From Malania oleifera (taxonomy: Eukaryota > Streptophyta > Magnoliopsida > Santalales > Ximeniaceae), in contig NC_080426.1 of assembly GCF_029873635.1 (NCBI RefSeq), positions 56,186,093-56,250,092 on the forward strand: a DNA stretch of 64,000 nucleotides. The letters are read 5' to 3'. Under the pieces are notes generated by a model. It had not been told where the DNA came from. It worked only from the letters and a program-made list of their open reading frames with translations, and did not search any database. Below are positions 22,907 through 34,019 of the stretch, in pieces. The stretch's first letter is position 1, and each line of letters starts with the position of its first letter. Both the position numbers and the translations under genes were made by a program.

Positions 22907-24870
22907 TGTTGACTCTATGAGTCCTATCCTGTTTTGATAATGACAAATCATTTGGTATTTGACCTGTGCAATTGAGTTTATGAACATGATCATGATTTAG
23001 AATGCATGGACGGTGATCTTGATGTGGAAGCCGCGTGTAACCTAAAGTACATATAACTTGGCTCAATCCATGGATCTAGAAGAATAAAAGGATAGAGAAG
23101 CAAGCTTGAAGTTCGAGATCGTCAATGGGAATGGGTATTTAGAACTAAATGTATTTACATGTCATATGATATATTTTGAAGCTCAAATGTACCTTAGGAC
23201 TCATGCATTCATGAAAAATTCATTTACATTAGTCTATGTTGAATAAATTTTTTGAGGCAAATTTTAGAGGCCTCATCGATGAACCTAATGGCCTCATTGA
23301 CGAACGTATGAAAGCCACTCGGTGACGAACAGTGTTGTCTCGTCGACAAACAAATACCGAGAGTCTAAAAAGTTTAGACAGTGCTCTCGTCAACGAATTC
23401 ATGGCCTCGTCGACAAACGAGTGTTATACACCCGTCGACAAACTTACCCACTCGCTGACGAAGATCGGGACGCTGATTCACATTTCAGCTCAGACATGGA
23501 CGAAAACTTTTTTTTTTTAACTTGATCCAACTTCCAAGATTAAATCTAGGGTCGAGAACACTTATAAAACTAACCTAAGAACCATAGTGCCTTTTTTTTT
23601 GCATATTTTGGGGAGCCTTGAACGTATACATATCTCTGGAAAGCATTGAACACTTGCTAAGCCCTTGCTTGCGATTTCAAAGCATTCACATCAAATCTAA
23701 GCTTGGGTTACATTGGTTGTCAAAAGGCATTCCTACGAATATTGCGTAAACAACTTGAGTATTGAGGTTTAGTGATCAAACTTCTTGTTGGTTTATTCTC
23801 AAAGTTTTTTTTTTACAAATGTATTCTTGAATATTTTTATTTGAGAGGTTGATCTTGATTTATTATATATACATTTTGTGAAAGATCATTATCTGAGAAA
23901 AGTTTTTGGGAACAGTATTCTAAAGTATTGAAACCTTATAATATTTAAAAGTATATTTTTATTCAAAAGACCTACTTTATTTGTGCAAAAAGAATTTGAA
24001 AAATATTGTTCAAATCTTTGAAAAATTATCAAGTTTATTATTTACTCAAAGATTTAATCTTACGAGTTATTTGATAGCAAGAACTTAGATCTACATAGTA
24101 TTCAAGTCTATTTTTTTAAGGATCTTATTTGATATTCTTGCATAAAGTGATTCGAAATCAAACTCCAAGATATCCAAAGTATTTATTTATAAAAAACTAA
24201 ATTTTGGGAGATATTGCTTGAAGGGTAGATTTGTGAAGCATAACACTCGACTTATAAAAGTCATATTTTTATATGCATACTGAGCTTCAAGTATTTATCA
24301 TATGATTATGTGTTAAGATTTCTATTGTACTCACTAGCTTGTGGAGAAGCAATATTGAGTTTGTGTAGAATTCTAATTCTATTCTGTAATCACGGTTTGA
24401 GTTGTGAATCGGGTGAGGAGGAAGCTTTGCCTCTTGTAAGCAGCGGAGTAGGAGGAAGTTGTGTCTCTTGTAAGCAGCGGATTGTAAGGGAAGATCCATC
24501 CCAGTTAAAGGAGCAGATTATTTAGTTGAATCCTTGAGTGGGTTACTCAAGGCGAGGATGTAGGCTGGGGTAGGCCGAACCTCGTAAAATCGAGCTTGTA
24601 TCTCTCTTACCCTTATCTCTATTTCAATACCGCATAATTATATTGTCTATGTGTTGATCAATTTGTATATGTTTGAATAATTGGGTAACATTATATGCTT
24701 AATAAAGACACTTAAAATTACACATTGGGTTCATTAATAAAATTGATTGAAATAGTAATTGGCAGCTTGCAAGTTTGAAATTATCGTTTACAAAATTAGA
24801 ACCTAAAGGATGCAGTTTTTAGAATACCCAATTCACCCCTTTCTTGAGATAATATTGTAATTCACAACCC
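22907..24870 (+). repeat. 3' LTR of the large Copia
   Basis: It starts TGTTGACTCTATGAGTCC after the polypurine tract and matches 7092-8656 with scattered differences. It continues through 'TTGAGTGGGTTACTCAAGGCGAGGATGTAGGCTGG'-like sequence to a typical end region 'CCCAATTCACCCCTTTCTTGAGAT' near 24850. A Gypsy LTR begins at 24881, so the last bases and the target duplication are uncertain. Small open frames in the motif array are not genes. Confidence 0.8.
23273..23465. promoter_or_regulatory. TCGTCGACGA motif array (4 of 6)
   Basis: Seven or so copies (CTCATCGATGAAC, CTCGTCGACAAAC, CTCGTCAACGAAT and variants) lie upstream of the TATAAAAC box near 23565 in the 3' LTR. It is the partner of the array at 7457-7629. 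Confidence 0.5.
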
Positions 24871-24880
24871 AAAGTGGGAC

Positions 24881-27017
24881 TGTGGTATCCTGTGCATTTT
24901 ATATAACACCTAAGCAATAGAAGTACATACATATCCAACACACTCCAAAATACAATACCAGAGTACTATATACCTAGATTTACACATACACATATATGCA
25001 TAACTTTTCCTAAAAATTCCAAAATACTGTGGCTCCACAGACCAGCCCAAAACTCACCCCAAGAACTATGCTTACTCTACACCACCTCTACCTTTGAGTC
25101 GACCCTGCTCGTCTCTCTGGATTACTCGAAATGTTTAATAATGTTGGGGTAAGACACCTCTTAGTAAGGAGAAACATGTTATTACCGGTGTGTGACATAT
25201 GAGTTAATTAGAAACATATCATTTATTTTATACTGTATACGATATACATCAAGAAAACATATGTATAATAACACATGCTTATATCATATAGAATATGAAA
25301 ATTTCTAAGTTATCTATTCAAAAGTACTTCTATTTATAATACATAATCTTTGCATTATGTGTGTACTATACATAACCATATATCTATAAACTTCCCCCTG
25401 GACGGCTATATGTCATAACTTTACCCCTCATGACTGGGTTGTGCGGCCCGTAAGCAGGGCTAAACACTAGTTGGCCCTCCAGTGCTAGCCTAACTGTATG
25501 TATATCTAGATGCCTATAACACGAAAAGCCCGTTCCATTTGGTCCGGATGCCAGAGATCTCACAACTTTACCTGAGGGCACAATCAGCTATACCATACTC
25601 TGTTTGAGACGTATGGTTGCACTGTCTATACTGTATCGCTATGGTACTGTGCTTTGTAAACTATTGTATTCCATTGGGGTCTGATACTGTATAATAATAT
25701 TTTTTATATAAGTTTAGCTATTTTACCATGATTCTGTATTTCTATAATAACCATGATTCTATATCAATTGTATAGCCATGACGTAGTAATAACTGTATGT
25801 CTATATATTTTTATATTCTGTAATTCAATAACTGTAATTCTGTATTCTGTGTGTCATGGCTCTATATTATGTATAATATGTATTTCTGTATATCATGGTT
25901 CTATATATTTTTGTATAATCATGGTAATAAAAACACTATATAATCAACTCTTTAAAATATTGTATAGTCAACTCTGTAAAACACTATATATTCAACTTTG
26001 TAAAAAACTGTACAATCTTTTTCTGAAATATACTACGTAATCGTAGTTCTGTAAAATACTGTATAAGTATGATTCTGTGAAATATTGTATATCATATAAA
26101 CTACATTTCTGTATAATTACGTATAGTCATAGCTATGTATATAAAACTGTATAAGTTATGTTTCATAACTCTCTAGGCTATATAATCATGCTTCTATAAA
26201 ATTGTATAACATATTCTATAATATTCTAGTATTTTTCATGCCACACAATTCAATAAAAACTCTATAAATATGTTTTGTAAAACTGTATAATTTTCATACT
26301 CTAATCAAATACTACATTCTACTGATAAAATGTCTAATAATGCTGGCATAACATGTATTCTCCTTACCTGACTATCTGAGCTCTAAATACTATTTATAAT
26401 TTCATGCATGCGGCTTTTATAATTTTCAACATCCTAAGCTTCTAGAAAGATACTCGCTGGGGTCCTCAACCCATACCTGTTGGGTCCCAAAAACACCCTA
26501 ACCCTTGATTTTTGGATGGTGCCCAAGTTGGCCTAACTAATAATCTACTCCATCATACTTTTAGAGAATCTCCCCAGGATCAATGTGGCAACTTTTGATC
26601 ATTAAAATGGGGAGAAACGAAGTCGGAATAGTAGAGAAAAATAGAGCGGAACGAATTTTAGAGAAAGAGAGGGAGTTTGCATGAAATCTTTGCAGAATAT
26701 GTGATTTTTGGCCTTATATAGAATGTTTGTCCACATGGCCTCGTCAACGAGCCACGTCTTCTCGTCGACGAGTCCAAGAAGGGAATTTGTTGGCGAGGAC
26801 CTAACCCTTGTCGACGAGTTTCAGGCCTTGAAATCAGCCATCTTGGTAAGTTCTTGTCAATGAGACACGAGTCCACGTTGACGAGCCTAAGAAAGTTTCT
26901 CGTCGACGAGCTCTCTACATTCGTCGACAAGACCCTACTGAGTCCCTTTTTAAAATTTTCCTTTTCTCTATTTTTCTTTTATTATTTAATTATTTTAATT
27001 CTTCGAGTTTCTATACA
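24881..27017 (-). mobile_element. Gypsy-type LTR, probably solo
   Basis: The left edge TGTGGTATCCT corresponds to TGTAACATCCT of the LTR at 13710, and shared internal blocks follow ('CACCTAAGCAA', 'TTGTGCGGCCCGTAAGC', 'GTTGGCCCTCCAG'). The right part has the motif array (26740-26934), a TATA-like TATATAAGG near 26712-26720 (minus) and a right end 'TTCTATACA'. The flanks (GGGAC and TAGGT) do not match, so the ends are eroded or the insertion recombined. No internal coding sequence is present. Confidence 0.65.
26740..26934. promoter_or_regulatory. TCGTCGACGA motif array (5 of 6)
   Basis: About eight copies of the palindrome or variants (CTCGTCAACGAG, CTCGTCGACGAG, CTTGTCGACGAG, TTCGTCGACAAG) lie upstream of the minus-strand TATA box near 26715. 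The spacing is irregular, mostly 15-35 bp. Confidence 0.5.
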
Positions 27018-27140
27018 TAGGTTGTATAATACTGGCTACAGTTTCAAATTGAACACACATAACCTAGGAAGAATTTTTTAAATATCCAATTCACTCCCCC
27101 CCCCCCCCCTCTCTTTCTTGAGATTACACCATTCCTATCA
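27018..27140 (+). mobile_element. Copia LTR tail fragment
   Basis: The segment 'TAGGTTGTATAATACTGG...CCAATTCACTCCCCC' to 'GATTACACCATTCCTATCA' has the U5 end layout of the long Copia LTRs (compare 52100-52214). It includes a poly-C run near 27096-27109. The rest of that LTR is absent. Confidence 0.45.
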
Positions 27141-27157
27141 ATATGCTCACAAATTTG

Positions 27158-27230
27158 GTAGGTGGTTACACTATTCATATTACAGCTACACTATTCATAT
27201 TATGGCTACACTATTCATATAGTAGCTGTT
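27158..27230. repeat. Short tandem repeat, three units
   Basis: Three near-identical units of about 20-21 bp sharing CTACACTATTCATATTA. Confidence 0.8.
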
Positions 27231-29152
27231 GCAATTGGTAGTTAGTCGTTCATGCTGCCATCTTGCACCTACCCATAAGCCATAATTCTTGATTAATCTA
27301 TATTAATTAAGCATGTAGAATATGCGTCACATTTAATCGGGCATAAGTCTAAAATTAGCTCAACTAAAAGCTCACTCACCGCTTAAAATTGTGTCTATAT
27401 ATATATATATACACACACAGACATTGAAAAGATTCTCCAAGGCCATTCCAAACCTCACAACCCTTTCTATTGTGATTTACAAGTGAAGTAAGATATATGG
27501 TCACCAAGCTATTGGTAATCCAATGATCAAGATCCAAGCTAAGTCAATTTTTGACATCAACTTACATTTTTATTTATCACACCCTATAATTTTAAGCATG
27601 CAAAACATGTACACTAGTACTCTATCTTGCCCTAGTGCAAATCAAATGGGTATTATTATTTACTTTGCATTGGCCCATTGCAATTGCCTTTTGCACACTT
27701 AAGATTTTAGCCAGGAGCAAATTAATTATCTCATTGAAAAAACTTAAACAGAAAAAACACAAATACTGTTATTTTGACGGGTGGGTGGTAGAAGATTTGA
27801 ATCTATACATCTATACCTAATGGTCTCATTCTAGAAAGCCTATGAAACATAGGGGTGATGTCCCTCTGTGAACAAGTAAGACCAATGACAATAGGTTGAT
27901 TGAAGGGCATATATACCACAAATAGCAATGGCAGACCACGGCACATGCTGATCCAATCATCACAGATGGAATTGAAGCATCCTATTCATTCTGTCCAACG
28001 CAATGTTACCACCACAGCCATCTCCCAAGGAACTCTCTAAGAGACATTAGAATAAAATGCACATCCACGACCCTGAATTTCCCATTTCCCCCTTCCTGCC
28101 TTGTCCCCTAGTTTCAACACTTGCCAGTACTTTGCATGTAGCAGTGTCCAAACTCCAATCAACATTTGAATCTACGTTATAAATCATTAATCCATGTTCC
28201 TTATTTTATTTTATTTTATTTTTATTTTTAGCTTTTTATAATGCTTAATTACATCATGTTGTCATTTATGTTCTAAAAATTCATAATGTTGTATATTTTA
28301 ATAATATAGCAAAATAGAAGATAAAAAATTGATGGTCATAATGAAATGGAAAGATGAATAAGAAAACTAGTTTCAAGGTTACACCATAGTTCTTATGCAA
28401 CTCTATGCACACACTCATCCACCAAATTTTTTTTTATGGAGACATGATTATTTTTAGTATAATATATAATTAATGTAACATTGTTTCAAATCCCGAGAGT
28501 AGAGAGGAGCATGTGGGATAGATTTTAGCTTTGTCTGTGGTTTAAGCCCAATAATCAATAAACTCGAAACAGCTAGAGAAAAAAAAACACCCCTTGATTA
28601 GTAAAAGGAAAAACAATATGTTAGTAAGAGATTTGAGTAGTTCAAAACTTGATGACTAATTAACTAGTCAAAAAGTTTAAACAGAAATGGTTCTTGTATG
28701 GTAAGGGGCATTGTCAAAAATTAAAGAAATAAAAATCATAAATGAAAATCAAAAATCAAAAATAGGAACTAAAAACTAGAATCCAACACCATGTTTGATT
28801 AACATTTATAAAACTAATAAAAATAAAAATTTAATTTAAAAATGCACATTATCATGTTTAAATCAAAATATTTATAACAATATGATTAAAAATAATATTA
28901 CAAATAATACGCATTAAAAATTACTATAATAAAAAAATTAATTATAATTATTTTACTTAATTGTTTTACTTTCAAAATTTACTTTACAATAAAAATTTTA
29001 TTGAACATGATAATTGAAAAATAATAAAAGTATTTTGTAATTGGCATTATTATTTTTTAAAAATTTATGTATATTATTATTTTAATTATATTTGAGCTTA
29101 TATAATTATTTAATTTTAATTTTAATTTAGAAATACATAAAATAAATAATTT
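27231..29152. other. AT-rich intergenic stretch, no gene seen
   Basis: There is a short (TA)n(CA)n microsatellite near 27395-27420, with AT-rich low-complexity sequence from 28780. Small open frames (for example 27635-27820) have no recognisable similarity, and no ordered element could be delimited. Poly-A/T and purine runs suggest old MITE or retroelement debris. Confidence 0.4.
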
Positions 29153-29585
29153 TGTTGCAACCAAAAATTGAACGACCTTCACGATCCCTGATCACGACCA
29201 CCTGAAAAGAGATAAATAAGTAAGGCTTGGAGGACCCGGGGTGTACTCCGGGGGATCGCTCCGATGCCTAAGTCAGGGATTGACTTGAGAGGTTTTTTAT
29301 GCAACAGTAAAGTAGAGTTTTTAATGAGATACCTTAGCCTCTTCTCTGAATCCCCATTTATAGTGATGGAGTTTGACCCAAGGGCGATGTGTCATTTATT
29401 AGCGAATTATGGCGCAAACGTGAATTGCTCCTGTTGTTATAACGTTGGCGTAGATTGCTCTAGTCATCATGGAGCTGGCGTCAATTGCTCTGCCTGAGCA
29501 GTTGACTTAGGTGGTAATTGCCCTCATCAATGCTGGGCTCCAGTCTCCTTTGGATTTATGGTAAGTGATATATTTGAGGTATATC
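29153..29585 (-). repeat. 3' LTR of the capture element
   Basis: In element orientation it begins TGATATACCTC and ends GGTTGCAACA. It matches 31867-32300 with only a handful of differences. The open frame at 29264-29497 recurs in the other LTR and is not a gene. Confidence 0.9.
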
Positions 29586-29699
29586 AGTTGTCCCCCCATC
29601 AGTTTCGAATTTTTGAAGTTGGCTTCCAAAGTTCGAAAATTGTATTTTTTTTTTTTTTTTTGTCGAGCAGCTCTTCTTGAGGCATTTTGGGCTGCTTGT

Positions 29700-30475
29700 G
29701 GTTTCATGAGTCGTGCTCTTCTTTTTTGTCATTTCTGGCCTAATGAGCTGTGCTCATATTTTGGGCTGTTTTTAGGCCTCATGAGCGTTGCTCATCAATT
29801 GGGCCGATTCTTCTTTGCTTAATGAGTTGTGCTCATTTTTTGGGTAGTCCTCTGGCCTCACGAGCGTTGCTCGTCAGTTGGGCCGATTCTTCTTTGCCTA
29901 ATGAGATGTGCTCATTTTTTGGGCAGTCTTCTAGCCTCATGAGCGTTGCTCGTCAGTTGGGCTGATTTTTCTTTGCCTAATGAGTCGTGCTCATTTTTGG
30001 GCAGTCTTCTAGCCTCACGGGTGTTGCTCGTTAGTTGGGCTAATTCTTCTTTGCCTAATGAGTCGTGCTCATTTTTTGGGCAGTTTTCTGACCTCACGAG
30101 CATTGCTCATCAGTTGAGCCGATTCTTCCTTACCTAATGAGCTGTGCTCATTTTTTGGGCAGTCTTCTAGCCTCACGAGCGTTGCTCGTCAGTTGGGCTG
30201 ATTTTTCTTTGCCTAATGAATCGTGCTCATTTTTTGGGCAGTCTTCTAGCCTCACAGGCGTTGCTCGTCAGTTGGGCTGATTGTTCTTTGCCTAATGAGT
30301 CGTGCTCATTTTTTGGGCAGTCTTCTAGCCTCACGAGCGTTGCTCGTCAGTTAGGCTGATTCTTCTTTGCCTAATGAGTCGTGCTCATTTTTTGGGCAGT
30401 CTTCTGACCTCACGAGCATTGCTCATCAGTTGGGCCGATTCTTCCTTACCTAATGAGCTGTGCTCATTTTCTGGG
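29700..30475. repeat. 79-bp minisatellite, about nine to ten units
   Basis: The unit contains TGAGTCGTGCTCATTTTTTGG and CACGAGCGTTGCTCGTCAG. Starts recur every 77-79 bp from about 29747 to 30453. Because 79 is not a multiple of three, reading frames through it shift from unit to unit, so the small open frames in it are not genes. Each unit contains a short inverted pair around GAGC/GCTC. Confidence 0.9.
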
Positions 30476-31363
30476 CTATATCTTCAGTAACATTTTGATA
30501 ATTTATGATGCTGGGATGGTTGTTCAATTCGACAAGTTCTTGCAGTTTTGATTTCATTAGGGTTAAAGATGTGAGTTATGGTATTTTCAATATCAGTTAG
30601 GATTCTTAATCGGTTCGAGATGGATTTGTTTCAAAGGGTTTGGATGTGTATGCACCAAGTGTTCGATCATTTATGGCAAAGGGAACTGCAAGTAAGCGTG
30701 CAATGTTATAGATTTCGCAGACTATTTTTGTGTTGTCTGTGTCCTATGTGGGGTCTATAAACTCAGATTATTCAATTGTAGTCCAGTTGATTCATGAGTC
30801 CCATATTGGATGGGGTTGTGAGTGCAATGGTAGATTGAAGTTTGAGATTGAGATCTGCGAGATGTCTACCATTGACGATGGTGATTTTGTTACTGTTTGT
30901 TTTGATTATGGTGTGGATTGTTCGGCTGATTGGGCTCCAGGTGCTCGATAGAATGTCACTAAGGAGCTTGATTTTTCTACTTGAGGTTTTGCCGATTGTA
31001 GTTGCTACAATTGTGCAATTTCAATGTGCGTTGTAATTTCAACTCAAATTCCCAATAGCAATTTCAAATTCACTATTCAGAGCACTGTTCAACGCACATG
31101 AATGTACAAAAGTCATTATTACCAAACCCATGGTGCATTCGGCCAACCCATTGGAATTTCAAAGTTTGGCTTTATTTATTTGACTTGCAGTGCAGCTATT
31201 ATGACCCCACTATGCATTTGGTGCATAGGTCATTGTTCAAATAATTAAATAACTTGAACATCCTATTAATTATTATTAACCATTAAGATGGAGCTTTTGA
31301 AGGGTTGAAACTATGACATCTATTTGTTTTTTTTAGAATTATTATTGTATGATGGAGAAAAAA

Positions 31364-31745
31364 TTATACCTTGAGAATAGGCACGTTGGCTACATAAATC
31401 TTGCGCATAGAAACATCAATTGTAGTCGGATTCGTATTAGATCCGGAATTTCCCAATATCGCAAGTTGGGTCTCGGTTATTCGTCCGTTAATTTTATTAC
31501 TTGGCTTTTTCAATGCGAGTAAAGTGTCATTGATGTGCTTGAATGTAATAAACCCGTACCCTTTTACTTTTCCCGATGACTTTGCCAAGGATCGCGATGG
31601 CTTCTTCGAGGTCACCATAGGTGGAGAAGAGATTGTGGAGGTTCTTGATGGTAGTGTCCCATCCAATTCCGCGAATGAAGAGTTTGCACTGGGTAGGATC
31701 CCAATTGGCGATGGATCAGACGGCATCAAGTACATCTAGGTGTCG
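31364..31745 (-). pseudogene. Captured RRM-gene fragment (UBA2-like)
   Basis: Two overlapping frames on the minus strand rebuild part of an RNA recognition motif. The first reads KLFIRGIGWDTTIKNLHNLF and then YGDLEEA. After a frameshift the second reads GYGFITFKHINDTLLALKKP (the RNP1-type octamer is KGYGFITF) and then MRKIYVANVP, the start of a second RRM. The order and the LALKKPSNKINGR segment resemble UBP1-associated protein 2 (UBA2) nuclear RNA-binding proteins of plants. One stop replaces Arg in the DAV-SIA segment near 31718. It lies in the sense orientation of the element, between primer site and minisatellite. No intron is visible, but the fragment is short. It is a transduplicate, not a gene. 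Confidence 0.75.
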
Positions 31746-31866
31746 GACGGTGGTATTTCGAACGATCTTAATTGAGCCAATGCATCGACCTTCAATTATC
31801 TGACATAGTCATGATCAAGGATTGAAAGAGAAAACCTCTCAAGAAGTTCTCACAGACGGCGCCAAC

Positions 31867-32300
31867 TGTTGCAGCCAAAAATTGAACGACCTTCACAATC
31901 CCTGATCACGACCACCTGAAAAGAGATAAATAAGTAAGGCTTGGAGGACCCGGGGTGTACTCCGGGGGATCGCTCCGATGCCTAAGTTAGGGATTGACTT
32001 GAGAGGTTTTTTATGCAACAGTAAAGTAGAGTTTTTAATGAGATACCTTAGCCTCTTCTCTGAATCCCCATTTATAGTGATGGAGTTTGACCCAAGGGCG
32101 ATGTGTCATTTATTAGCGAATTATGGCGCAAACGTGAATCGCTCCTGTTGTTATAACGTTGGCGTAGATTGCTCTAGTCATCATGGAGCTGGCGTCAATT
32201 GCTCTGCCTGAACAGTTGACTTAGGTGGTAATTGCCCTCATCAATGCTGGGCTCCAGTCTCCTTTGGATTTATGATAAGTGATATATTTGAGGTATATCA
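31867..32300 (-). repeat. 5' LTR of the capture element
   Basis: Copy of 29153-29585, followed by the duplicated AATTT at 32301-32305. The primer binding site lies immediately inside at 31851-31864. Confidence 0.9.
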
Positions 32301-33052
32301 AATTTAGTCCAACATAACTCTTTCTGAATCTTAAAAGTTTTGACCAGGTTATCAAAACAAATGAAAATTATAAAATTTGATTTTTAATTTTTTTACTAAA
32401 TAAATAAATAACGGCATCAAAAACAAAAAAAAAAAATAGATAATAAAAAAAAGTATTTTAGATTTTTTTTTTTTTTTTTTTTAACCGTAGAGAAATAGAA
32501 AGAAAAACAGAAAACAGTAATTATATCAAACAAGCCTTAACCAATAACAAGCTTTTGTATTAATGGTGGGGCTCACTTAAATGTTATGCGACCCATAAAT
32601 TTCGACCATTGACTTGGCATTTCACCACATGAAGACTCTGATAACAAAGCAGAAAGAGTCATGGAGCCTCGCTGTATCCTTTGATGTCTGGTTATTGAAC
32701 GGTCAATGACCTCAGAAAACCCGTCCAAACTAAAAACCATTTGAACCATGTCCAGCTTCACCCCACTTAAGGCGTCACGTTTTTCACAACTCGCCAGTAT
32801 TGATCTTGAAAGAAGCTGCCCTCAAGCCGCCGCCTTCAATTCCCCCTCCCATTCAATTTCCTGCTACCACTGTGTCATTTTATGAAGCAAAGCAACAAAC
32901 ATTAAGTCAGCATTCCCATTAACGGGCAATGGGCATATGCACGCCAACCAGCTTCTATATATTTACCTTGCTTCTTGGACTCGCCTTTACTACGCCCGCC
33001 CCTTGATACGACTCCTGGAATAGTTTGTTATAATCAATAAATTAATTCAAAC
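32301..33052. other. Upstream region of the LBD gene
   Basis: There is no gene. A/T runs occur at 32420-32482. A TATA-like TATATATTTA at 32956-32965 lies about 90 bp before the LBD start codon and could serve as its promoter. The segment before 32540 is AT-rich debris next to the retroelement. Confidence 0.4.
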
Positions 33053-33684
33053 ATGAGTTTTGCCGTGTCCGCGCGAGGCAGGACCCATCAACCCTGCGCA
33101 GCCTGTCGAATGCTGCGCCGGAGATGCGACGCCAGCTGCATTCTCGCACCCTATTTCCCCGGCGAAGCAGTCGAGATGTTCGCCGGCGTGCATAAGGTTT
33201 TCGGTGCCAGCAATGTCATCAAAATGATTCAGGTATGTGCAACCGTGTACATTAAATATTAATTAATGGTTAATTAATTCCTCCATTTCAACTTTTCTAT
33301 TTCTGACAAATTAACGTATATGTATGTATTATGAAGATGGTGGAGGAGAGCATGAGAGAGGATGCAGTTAAAGCAATAGTATACGAAGCGAGGGCGAGGC
33401 TGAAGGATCCCGTATACGGCAGCACGGGTGCCATTTTCTACTTGCAGAAGACTGTTGAGGAGCTCAAAATGCAACTTGAATGGGCGACGGCACGGGCTTC
33501 GGATCTGCAAGAACAAAGAGATAGTTTGTTGGGGATTCTGATGAATGTTCATCAGCTTAATGATTTTGTGGTCCCAATCCCAGCGAACGAGCCAGCCTTT
33601 AGTGGTAGCAGCTTCTCTGTGGATGACACAGTGATGGGCTGCGATCCCCTTAACTTTTCTCTAAAATGTGACTGGAGTTTATGA
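33053..33684 (+). CDS. LBD (LOB-domain) transcription factor, class I, two exons
   Basis: A plant-specific DNA-binding regulator of lateral organ and boundary development (family knowledge). Exon 1 is 33053-33232 and exon 2 is 33337-33684. The 104-bp intron starts GTATGTGC and ends ATGAAG, in phase 0, giving 175 residues. The N-terminus has the zinc-like C-x2-C-x6-C-x3-C motif (Cys15, 18, 25, 29; CAACRMLRRRCDASC), then the GAS block (HKVFGASNV, 47-55). Exon 2 has the conserved DPVYG segment (84-88) and a coiled-coil heptad with Leu96, 103 and 107; the last zipper Leu is Ala114. The C-terminal tail is acidic and short. The intron falls at the usual LBD place, between the GAS block and the zipper. 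No stop or frameshift is seen. It is flanked by transposons on both sides. The exact subfamily is not assigned. Confidence 0.92.
33233..33336 (+). other. LBD intron
   Basis: The donor GTATGTGC and acceptor TATGAAG give an in-frame join (Gln60 to Met61). The position matches the single conserved intron of many LBD genes. Confidence 0.8.
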
Positions 33685-33812
33685 GCATCGAGGAATGACC
33701 CCCGAGCTGCAGGCATTTGGTTAATTTAACTGGTTACCAGGTTTAGAGGGAAACTGCGATTGTACGGTGGAGCCTGGGATTACTTTATTCAACACAAAAT
33801 GATTAAAAAAAG

Positions 33813-33815
<3 letters not shown>

Positions 33816-33871
<56 letters not shown>
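33816..33871. repeat. (GA)n microsatellite
   Basis: About 27 GA units, 130 bp after the LBD stop codon. It generates false Arg-Glu and Ser-Leu open frames on the two strands. Confidence 0.95.
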
Positions 33872-33872
<1 letters not shown>

Positions 33873-34019
33873 TATTGGGAGGAGGTGGGGAACACATACA
33901 ATTAGGTTTGGAAACGACCTTGTGTCCAAATGTGGCATGTCGAAATACCAATGGGTGTGTTCTTGTGGTATTGTGGGGTCCAGTTGAAGGGAGAGGGCGT
34001 TAACAAAGAGTGCCCCATT

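Larger units (their letters stand above)
7092..24870 (+). mobile_element. Large SIRE-like Copia element, broken and twice invaded
   Basis: Two directly repeated LTRs (7092-8656 and 22907-24870) enclose gag, protease, integrase, RT and RNase H in Copia order on the plus strand. The polypurine tract AAAAAAGGGAGAT directly before the 3' LTR, the long LTRs and the UBN2-type gag point to the SIRE/Maximus lineage (inferred). Two later insertions split it: a solo LTR at 9883-12420 and a Gypsy element at 13710-20290. The end of the 5' LTR, the primer site and the gag N-terminus are deleted. Stops are scattered through the coding region, so it cannot move by itself. No target-site duplication is recognisable. 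Confidence 0.85.
29153..32300 (-). mobile_element. Non-autonomous LTR retrotransposon with captured gene, TSD AATTT
   Basis: Two nearly identical LTRs (29153-29585 and 31867-32300, about 433 bp) are flanked by the 5-bp duplication AATTT (29148-29152 and 32301-32305). Orientation is minus: a polypurine tract (GATGGGGGGACAAC on the minus strand, 29586-29599) lies next to the left LTR, and a primer site (TGGCGCCGTCTGTG, minus, 31851-31864) next to the right. That primer site is typical of Gypsy Tat/Athila-type elements. The interior has no gag or pol. It holds a fragment of an RNA-binding protein gene (31364-31745), unassigned sequence (30480-31360) and a 79-bp minisatellite. Movement would have needed proteins from another element. 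The near-identity of the LTRs suggests recent insertion. Confidence 0.9.

Noticed and set aside
29264..29497. 77-residue open frame, repeated at 31978-32211
   Set aside because: It lies in the LTR and is present only because the LTR is duplicated. It resembles no protein that I recognise.
29700..30475. Possible CRISPR-like array
   Set aside because: The repeats are contiguous 79-bp units with no unique spacers, inside a plant LTR element.
31401..31739. 112-residue plus-strand open frame
   Set aside because: It is antisense to the captured RRM fragment, whose minus-strand motifs are clear.
28700..32545. Possible larger foldback element around the capture retroelement
   Set aside because: AT-rich words on both sides look loosely inverted, but no clear terminal repeat or target duplication could be read.
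33721..33987. Open frames over the (GA)n run
   Set aside because: Arg-Glu and Ser-Leu repeats come from the microsatellite.
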